Source: Falsiroseomonas ponticola
GTDB lineage: Bacteria > Pseudomonadota > Alphaproteobacteria > Acetobacterales > Acetobacteraceae
DNA: 36,371 nucleotides
Assembly: GCF_016805305.1 (NCBI RefSeq)
Contig: NZ_JAERQN010000022.1
Coordinates: forward strand, 1-36,371
Reading direction: 5' to 3'
The position numbers and the translations under genes are program-made. This document shows, one piece after another, positions 31,574-36,371 of this stretch. The number at the start of each line of letters is the position of its first letter. Positions within the stretch are counted from its first letter, which is position 1. The notes below the pieces were generated by a model. The model was not told the origin of the DNA. It was given only the letters and a program-made list of their open reading frames with translations, and did not search any database.

Positions 31574-31613
31574 GGTCGGCGACGGTTCGAATCCCGGTGC
31601 ACTCCCTCCGCCA
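31574..31613 (+). other. tRNA-3'-end-like remnant, possible attachment site
   Basis: The stretch contains GGTTCGAATCCC, as in a tRNA T-arm, and ends CTCCCTCCGCCA, like a seryl-type tRNA 3' end with CCA. But 18 bases separate the T-loop from CCA instead of 13, and the T-stem does not pair properly. No 5' tRNA half lies upstream, so it is not an intact tRNA. It lies exactly where low-GC cargo gives way to chromosomal genes, so a duplicated or decayed integration site is plausible. Confidence 0.4.
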
Positions 31614-31657
31614 GCCCAGCCCTTCCGCCCCCCTTCCCGATCGGGTGATCGCCGCCG

Positions 31658-32674
31658 TCAGGCGGGCTCCTCCATGAATCGCCGCAGCGCGGGGGCCCAG
31701 AGGGCTGCCTCGGTCCCGCTGGCCAGGTGGCCGTGGTCGCTGTCGATCTCCTCGTAGCGTGCCCTCACGCCCGCCCTGGCGAGGGCTTGCATTACCTCGG
31801 CGGCCAGCGATGGGGGGAAGAGGCGGTCGGTGCGGGAGAGCACGTAGAGCACCCGCGCCCGGATGCGGCCAAGCTCGGCCCGCAGGTCGTAATGGTCCAG
31901 CGCCCGCCCCAGGACCAGCAGCGAATGGGCATCGGCCGCCGCCGCCCATTCCCGGGCCCGGCGCGTGATCTCCGCATCCCGCGCCGGCCGGTCCGGCATT
32001 TGCCGCGCGAGTTCCTCGTCCAGGCCGTAGCGGCGCAGCGTCTCCTCCCGCACCGCCGTCATCGTCGCCAGCACGCCGCCGGGCCGGTCGTAGTAGTGGC
32101 CATCGTTCCAGCCCGGATCCGCCGCCAGGCGCGCGGCCAGCGGGGTGGGATCGAGCGAGCGTGGCGCGGTCAGCCCGCTGACGGCGGCGACCAGGCCGCC
32201 GACGAAGTCCGGATGCTCGACACCCCAGGTGAAGGCCTGGAAGCCGCCATAGGACGGGCCGACCACGGCATGCAGCGCGCGCACGCCGAGCGCCTCCAGC
32301 AACCGGCGCTGCGCCATGACGATGTCGGCCAGCGTGATCGGCGGGAAATCCGGGCCATAGGGGCGGCCTGTCGCCGGGTTGGCGCTGCGCGGCCCGGTGG
32401 AGCCGAAGGCGGAGCCCAGCATGTTGGAACTGACCACGAACCAGCGATCCGTATCGATCGCGAGCCCCGGCCCGACAAGCCCCGACCAGCCGCCCTCCGA
32501 GGCGCCCGAGCCGCCCTCGATGAAGCTGTGGGAGGAGGTGTAGCCATGCGTCAGCAGCACCGCGTTGCGCCCATCCCGCGCCAGGCGCCCGCGCGTGATG
32601 TAGGCCAGCCGCGCGCCGCGCAGCGTTCCGCCGAGCCGGAGCGGCAGGTCGCCGATGTCCTGGAATGCCGTCAT
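31658..32674 (-). CDS. Alpha/beta hydrolase, homoserine O-acetyltransferase-like
   Basis: A 338-aa alpha/beta-hydrolase of the MetX-like group. The nucleophile elbow is GPSYGGFQ (Ser near residue 145). The acid is in SRTDRLFPP (Asp near 284) and the catalytic His is in DSDHGHLAS (near 314). The N-terminal LLTHGYTSS supplies the oxyanion hole. MetX enzymes acetylate homoserine, but many relatives in this group are plain hydrolases of unknown substrate, and no methionine genes are nearby. Its ATG overlaps the stop of the MarR gene by 4 bases, so the two form an operon. It may act on the compound sensed by the MarR protein. Confidence 0.8.
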   Translation of the reverse strand: MTAFQDIGDLPLRLGGTLRGARLAYITRGRLARDGRNAVLLTHGYTSSHSFIEGGSGASEGGWSGLVGPGLAIDTDRWFVVSSNMLGSAFGSTGPRSANPATGRPYGPDFPPITLADIVMAQRRLLEALGVRALHAVVGPSYGGFQAFTWGVEHPDFVGGLVAAVSGLTAPRSLDPTPLAARLAADPGWNDGHYYDRPGGVLATMTAVREETLRRYGLDEELARQMPDRPARDAEITRRAREWAAAADAHSLLVLGRALDHYDLRAELGRIRARVLYVLSRTDRLFPPSLAAEVMQALARAGVRARYEEIDSDHGHLASGTEAALWAPALRRFMEEPA

Positions 32675-33186
32675 GGCTCGCCCCGCCTTTCCTCCAGCAT
32701 GATCCGCGCCTCGGCCGTCAGCGCCGCCAGCGCGCGGCCGAGCGCCGCGTAGTCATCCTCCCCCAGGCAGGCGCGCAGCCGGCGCTCCCGCTCCAGCGAA
32801 CCGCCCAGGCCATCGCGCAGCACCGCGATGCCCGCCGGCGTCAGCGACAGCATCTGGCGCCGGCGGTCGGCGGCATCGCCTTCCTGGACGACCAGCCCCT
32901 TCGCCGCGAGTTCGAAGGACGCCCGGCTGACCTGGCTGTGGTCGAGCGAGGCCATCCGTGCCACCGCGCCCGAGGTGGATGGTCCCATCCGGTTCAGCAT
33001 CACCAGCACGCGCCATTGCCGGCTCGACAGGCCGAGGTCCTGCCCGACCGAGGCGTCCACCAGCCGCGCCAGCACCTGCGAGAGGACCGAGACGCGGAAG
33101 GTGATCAGCGTCTCCGGCGCGTGGCGGCGAAGCTCCCCGGCGGTCGCCCGCGTCCGGCGTTTCTGTGCTGAGGCAATATTTGACAT
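32671..33186 (-). CDS. MarR-family transcriptional regulator
   Basis: A 171-aa winged-helix regulator. The DNA-binding domain spans ~60-125 (LSSRQWRVLVMLNRMGPSTSGAVARMASLDHSQVSRASFELAAKGLVVQEGDAADRRRQMLSLTPAG), including the typical DRR wing. Flanking helices would form the dimer interface. I use ATG 33186, although the frame is open further upstream, because homologues begin close to this point. It diverges from the receptor operon with 43 bases between the starts, and its start codon lies inside the predicted promoter of that operon. It therefore probably controls both directions in response to an aromatic or organic acid ligand. Confidence 0.85.
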   Translation of the reverse strand: MSNIASAQKRRTRATAGELRRHAPETLITFRVSVLSQVLARLVDASVGQDLGLSSRQWRVLVMLNRMGPSTSGAVARMASLDHSQVSRASFELAAKGLVVQEGDAADRRRQMLSLTPAGIAVLRDGLGGSLERERRLRACLGEDDYAALGRALAALTAEARIMLEERRGEP

Positions 33187-33207
33187 GACACGGAATACTC
33201 CTACACT
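33180..33207 (+). promoter_or_regulatory. Predicted promoter of the receptor / CoA-transferase / lyase operon
   Basis: TTGACA (33180-33185, a perfect -35) and TACACT (33202-33207) are spaced by 16 bases, placing the start near 33214 with a very short leader before GGAGGA and the ATG at 33230. It overlaps the divergent MarR start codon. Confidence 0.55.
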
Positions 33208-33229
33208 CCGGCGCCGGAGGAAACCCAGC

Positions 33230-34198
33230 ATGCCACTCGTCACGCGACGCCGCATGATGCTGGCCGCCAGCGCGCTCGCGCTGCCCTGGCCGGCCCGCGC
33301 GCAAACCTTCCCGGCGCGCGCGGTCACGCTGGTGGTCTCGCAGGGGCCGGGGTCGGGCAGCGACATCAGCGCGCGCATCCTGGCGACCCAGATGGCGCCG
33401 GTGCTGCGCCAGCCCGTGGTGGTGGAGAACCGCACCGCCGGCGGCGGCATCGTGGCGCACCAGGCGATCGCGCGCGGGCCGGCCGATGGCTACAGCCTGC
33501 TCTTCTCCTCGACGGCGGCGCTGCTGATCCAGCCGGTGATGAACCCGGCGGCGCAATACGGGCTCGACGATTTCGCGCCTGTCGCCTCCGTGCTGCGCGC
33601 GGCCTTCGTCGTGCTGGTGGCGAACACGCCCTCGGCGCCGCGGACGATCGGCGACCTGCTGGCCCTGCTGCGCCGGACGCCATCGGCCTATGCATCGTCC
33701 GGCGTCGGCACGCTCACGCACCTCGCCAGCGAGGCGATGCTGCGCCGCGCCGGCGTGCAGGCCAACCACATCCCCTATCGCGGCAGCGGTGCCGCGCTGA
33801 CCGACCTGATCAGCGGCCAGGTGGTCTTCGCGACCGACAGCCTGACTGCCGCCACGCCGCACATCGCGGGCGGCCGGCTGAGGGCGCTGGCGGTGACCGG
33901 CGCACAGCGCGAGGCCGCGCTGCCGGAGGTGCCGACCCTGGCCGAGGCCGGCCTGCCCGGCCCGCCGATCGCCGTGCTCGGGGGCCTGTTCGCCGCCCGC
34001 ACGACGCCGGTGGAGACGCTGTCGGTGCTGGGCGCCGCGGTGGACCGGGCGCTGGCCGAACCGGACCTGATCGCGCGCTTCGCCGCATCCCAGACCGACA
34101 TCCTGCGCGAGCCGAGGGAGGCCTTCGCGCAGCGGCTGCGGGACGAGGCGCCGTTCTGGCGACAGCTCGTGCGGGACCTGGACCTTCGCGTCGAATGA
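33230..34198 (+). CDS. Bug/TctC-family periplasmic solute-binding protein
   Basis: A 322-aa extracytoplasmic receptor. The first ~25 residues are a signal peptide with a twin-Arg-like start (VTRRRMMLAASALALPWPARAQ), cleaved after ARA or RAQ. The mature part begins FPARAVTLVVSQGPGSGSDISARILA, with the usual VVVENRTAGGGIVAHQAIARGPADGY motif near 65-90 and ALAVTGAQREAALPEVPTLAEAGLPG near 220. These receptors feed tripartite tricarboxylate transporters; no TctA/TctB genes lie here, as is usual for this expanded family. GGAGGA lies 8-9 bases before the ATG. The linked CoA-transferase and lyase suggest a di- or tricarboxylate ligand. Confidence 0.9.
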   Translation: MPLVTRRRMMLAASALALPWPARAQTFPARAVTLVVSQGPGSGSDISARILATQMAPVLRQPVVVENRTAGGGIVAHQAIARGPADGYSLLFSSTAALLIQPVMNPAAQYGLDDFAPVASVLRAAFVVLVANTPSAPRTIGDLLALLRRTPSAYASSGVGTLTHLASEAMLRRAGVQANHIPYRGSGAALTDLISGQVVFATDSLTAATPHIAGGRLRALAVTGAQREAALPEVPTLAEAGLPGPPIAVLGGLFAARTTPVETLSVLGAAVDRALAEPDLIARFAASQTDILREPREAFAQRLRDEAPFWRQLVRDLDLRVE

Positions 34199-35433
34199 GC
34201 GGGCCGGCACGGATGCTGCCGAGGGTCCGCCCCGATGCCGCGCGGCAGGGGCCGCTTGCCGGCATCCGCGTGGTGGACCTGTCGCGGCTGGTGGCGGGCA
34301 ACATGCTGTCGCTGCAGCTGGCCGATTTCGGCGCGGACGTCATCAAGGTGGAAGCGGCCGGATCCGGAGACACGCTGCGCGCGTGGCGGGAGGCGCATGC
34401 CGACCATCCCGGGGGCTTCGACGGCTGGTGGCGCGTCTATGGCCGCAACAAGCGCAGCCTGGCGATCGACCTGCGCGACGAGGATGCGCGGCACTGGCTG
34501 CTGCGCCTGGCGGGCACGGCGCAGGTCCTGGTCGAGAGCTTCCGGCCCGGCACGCTGGAGGCGATGGGCCTGGCGCCCGGGGCGCTGCACGCCGCCAATC
34601 GGGGCCTGGTCATCGTGCGCCTGTCCGGCTGGGGGCAGACGGGTCCCTATCGCGACCTGCCGGGCTTCGGCAGCCTGATCGAGGGCTTCTGCGGCTTCGC
34701 CGACAAGCACCGGCAGCCCGATGGCACGCCGGGGCTGCCGAACATGGCCCTGGCCGACATGGTCACCGGCCTGACCGGCGCCTTCGGCGTGATGGCCGCG
34801 TTGCGGGAGGTGGAGGTGCGCGGCGGGCGCGGGCAGGTGATCGACCTGTCCTTGCTGGAACCCATGGTGGCCATCATGGGCCCGGACGTCACCAACGCCG
34901 CCGCCACGGGACGGCCGCCGGAGACGCTGAAGATCGCCTCGCCCCGCGGCGCCTATCGCTGCGCCGATGGCGGCTGGGTGTCGCTGTCGGGTTCGACCGA
35001 CAGCATGGCTCGGCGCGTCTTCGAGGCGATCGGCCGGCCCGAGCTGTGCGAGGATCCGCGCTTCGCCACCAATGCCGCGCGCCTGGCCCATGACGCGGAG
35101 ATCGAGGCGATGCTCGCCGGCTTCATCGGCGCCATGGACCGGGAAGCGGCGCTCGCGCTGTTCCGCGCGCGCGGCGTCACCGTGGGGCCGATCCATGACG
35201 CGGCGTCGCTGCTGCGCGATCCGCATGTCGCCGCACGCGGCGTCTATGTGGAGGAGGAGGGCGCGGGCACGGTGATGCATGCCGTCACGCCGCGCCTTTC
35301 CGGCACGCCGGGCGGGCTGCGCCGCACCGCGCCCCGCTGCGGCGAGCATTCCGCGGAGATCCTGGCCGAACTCGGCGCAAGGCCGGAGGAGGTCGCGGCG
35401 CTGGCGGCGAAGCGGGCGGTCCGATGCGGGTGA
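34195..35433 (+). CDS. Class III (CaiB/BaiF-type) CoA-transferase
   Basis: A 412-aa CoA-transferase that moves CoA from one acyl-CoA to another acid through an aspartyl-CoA intermediate. The family start is PLAGIRVVDLSRLVAGNMLSLQLADFGADVIKVEAAGSGD (residues ~20-60). RNKRSLAIDLRD lies near 85, FRPGTLEAMGL near 122, and the catalytic Asp is in NMALADMVTG near 188. The C-terminal GVTVGPIHDAASLLRDPHVAARGVY is also typical. It overlaps the receptor gene by 4 bases and the lyase gene by 10. With a CitE-like lyase next door, the likely job is to make the CoA thioester that the lyase then cleaves. Confidence 0.92.
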   Translation: MSGPARMLPRVRPDAARQGPLAGIRVVDLSRLVAGNMLSLQLADFGADVIKVEAAGSGDTLRAWREAHADHPGGFDGWWRVYGRNKRSLAIDLRDEDARHWLLRLAGTAQVLVESFRPGTLEAMGLAPGALHAANRGLVIVRLSGWGQTGPYRDLPGFGSLIEGFCGFADKHRQPDGTPGLPNMALADMVTGLTGAFGVMAALREVEVRGGRGQVIDLSLLEPMVAIMGPDVTNAAATGRPPETLKIASPRGAYRCADGGWVSLSGSTDSMARRVFEAIGRPELCEDPRFATNAARLAHDAEIEAMLAGFIGAMDREAALALFRARGVTVGPIHDAASLLRDPHVAARGVYVEEEGAGTVMHAVTPRLSGTPGGLRRTAPRCGEHSAEILAELGARPEEVAALAAKRAVRCG

Positions 35434-36257
35434 GGACGGCGCGGTCCCTGCTCTTCCTGCCGGCGACCTCGCCGCAGCTCCTCGCCAAGGCGATGGAACG
35501 CGGCGCGGATGCGCTGGTCGTGGACCTCGAGGATTCGGTGCCGCCGGCGCGCAAGGCGGAGGCGCGGCCCCTTGCAGCCGCGGCGCTGCGCGACCTGGCC
35601 GCGCGCGGCGCGGCGCTGGTGCTGCGCGTGAATGCGGACCCCGCCCTCTGGGCGCACGATATCGCGGCGATCCCGACCGCCATCGCGGTGACGGTGATGC
35701 TGCCCAAGGTCGAAGTCGCCGCGCAGGTCGCGGCGCTGGCGGCGCGGCTCGGCCCGCAGGCGACGATCGCGGCGCTGGTCGAGACGCCGCGCGGCGTGCT
35801 GGAAGCGCCGCGCATCGCCGCCGCGCCGTCCCTCTGCGCGCTGGGCTTCGGCGCGGAGGATTATGCGGCGGCGGTCGGGCTGGCGCCCGCGCCGGCCTCG
35901 CTCAGCGTCCCGGCGCAGATGGTCGGAATCGCCGCCCATGCCCATGGCCTCGCCTTCTGGGGCCTGGCGGGCAGCGTGGCGGAGACGGCGGATATGGAGG
36001 CCTTCGGCGCGCTGGTGCGCCTGTCGCGCCAGATCGGCTTCACCGGCAGCGTCTGCATCCATCCGCGCCAGGTCCCGGTGGTGAATGCGGGCTTCGGCCC
36101 GACGCCGGAGGAGATCGCCTGGGCGCGGCGCGTGGTCGCGGCGGCCGAGGAGGCCCGCGGCCGGGGCGAGGGCGCGATCCTGCTCGATGGCCGGATGATC
36201 GACCGGCCGATCGAGGACCGCGCGCAGCGCTGGCTGGCGGGGGTCGCCGCCCGCTAG
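35424..36257 (+). CDS. CitE-like CoA-ester lyase (HpcH/HpaI family)
   Basis: A 277-aa TIM-barrel enzyme of the citrate-lyase-beta / malyl-CoA / citramalyl-CoA lyase family. Metal and substrate residues are in RSLLFLPATSP (Arg near 7), VVDLEDSVPP (Asp/Glu near 35), ALVETPRGV (Glu near 117) and GFGAEDYAAAVG (Glu-Asp near 143). The C-terminal FTGSVCIHPRQV is typical. It would split a CoA ester such as (S)-citramalyl-CoA or malyl-CoA into acetyl-CoA and a keto acid; the exact substrate cannot be told. The stop codon TAG consists of a TA dinucleotide plus the first G of the adjacent IS, so the original C-terminus may have been slightly different. Confidence 0.88.
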   Translation: MRVRTARSLLFLPATSPQLLAKAMERGADALVVDLEDSVPPARKAEARPLAAAALRDLAARGAALVLRVNADPALWAHDIAAIPTAIAVTVMLPKVEVAAQVAALAARLGPQATIAALVETPRGVLEAPRIAAAPSLCALGFGAEDYAAAVGLAPAPASLSVPAQMVGIAAHAHGLAFWGLAGSVAETADMEAFGALVRLSRQIGFTGSVCIHPRQVPVVNAGFGPTPEEIAWARRVVAAAEEARGRGEGAILLDGRMIDRPIEDRAQRWLAGVAAR

Positions 36258-36371
36258 AGCGTGATCGGCTTACACTGAAGCGTATCCGGCATGGGCGAAG
36301 TAATTGGCGCACTCGGTTGGTGAGAACTCGCCAAGCAACGAGCCAATGCGATGCCAGACGGCAGCGATGGA
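36257..36371 (-). mobile_element. Edge of an IS630-type insertion sequence
   Basis: The element appears to start at GAGCGTGATCGG right after a TA dinucleotide (36255-36256), the target that IS630 elements duplicate. Only its transposase 3' end lies in the window. The exact terminal inverted repeat cannot be checked because the other end is outside. Confidence 0.65.
36270..36371 (-). CDS. IS630-family transposase, C-terminal 33 residues only
   Basis: Read leftward from the window edge, the frame stays open for 33 codons to TAA at 36272-36270. The ending WHRIGSLLGEFSPTECANYF followed by AHAGYASV is the typical C-terminus of IS630-type transposases (F-x-P-x-ECANYF-x-x-AGY). IS630 enzymes are DDE transposases that insert at TA. 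The rest of the gene, including the catalytic acidic residues, is outside the window, so intactness is unknown. Confidence 0.75.
   Translation of the reverse strand, partial: SIAAVWHRIGSLLGEFSPTECANYFAHAGYASV

Noticed and set aside
31525..31613. A complete tRNA gene ending at CCA 31613
   Set aside because: No D-arm or acceptor 5' strand pairs with the 3' end, the T-stem is mismatched and the T-loop to CCA distance is wrong. Kept only as a remnant.
31727..32752. Plus-strand frame of 341 codons opposite the alpha/beta hydrolase
   Set aside because: The minus frame has the full Ser-Asp-His triad, and the plus frame is its GC shadow.
1..36371. CRISPR array or long tandem repeats
   Set aside because: I found no regularly spaced direct repeats on reading through both strands. 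The only notable direct repeat pair is the two operator-like sites at 31420 and 31460.

Overview
The window is very GC-rich DNA with the codon bias of a GC-rich alphaproteobacterium. The flanking chromosomal genes (a Bug/TctC-type solute receptor, a class III CoA-transferase and a CitE-like lyase) suggest an Acetobacteraceae member such as Roseomonas, but that assignment is an inference from gene content and style only. About 31.6 kb of the window is a tailed-phage (siphovirus-type) prophage or prophage-derived element. The last 4.7 kb is ordinary chromosome ending in the edge of an IS630-type insertion sequence.

Region 1 (2-12593) is a DUF3489 gene cut by the window edge, followed by a lambda-style head module: Nu1-like small terminase, GpA-type large terminase, a virion protein of unknown role, gpW-like joiner, lambda-type portal, and a single gene fusing the prohead protease to the major capsid protein. 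After these come a DUF2190 decoration protein, an M15 endolysin with a holin-like protein, head-closure and tail-terminator proteins, the tail tube, and a tail assembly chaperone whose C-terminal half is reached by a -1 frameshift at GGGAAAC (12279-12285). Region 2 (12594-13791) holds one low-GC cargo gene, a DUF2971 protein bracketed by hairpins, inserted in the tail operon (a moron). Region 3 (13792-23896) is the tail module: DUF6441 protein, tape measure, collar fibre, tail-tip proteins and a mosaic receptor-type protein. It ends with a small XhlA-like membrane protein and a terminator hairpin.

Region 4 (24108-28035), on the other strand, is a tightly overlapping trio: a serine recombinase without a zinc-ribbon C-terminus and two ParB/RepB-like proteins. 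A small helix-turn-helix gene diverges from it. Region 5 (28087-31613) is cargo: a DUF4238 protein and a HipA kinase gene that comes before, not after, its helix-turn-helix partner. That partner is 337 residues long instead of the usual ~90. A pair of 20-bp operator-like repeats sits at the hipA promoter. Just beyond is a tRNA-3'-end-like scrap ending in CCA, which may mark the right end of the element.

Region 6 (31658-36257) is chromosomal: an alpha/beta hydrolase and a MarR regulator on one strand, divergent from an operon for a periplasmic receptor, a CoA-transferase and a CitE-like CoA-ester lyase. Together these look like uptake and breakdown of a small organic acid. The stop codon of the last gene is formed at the junction with the IS630-type element.
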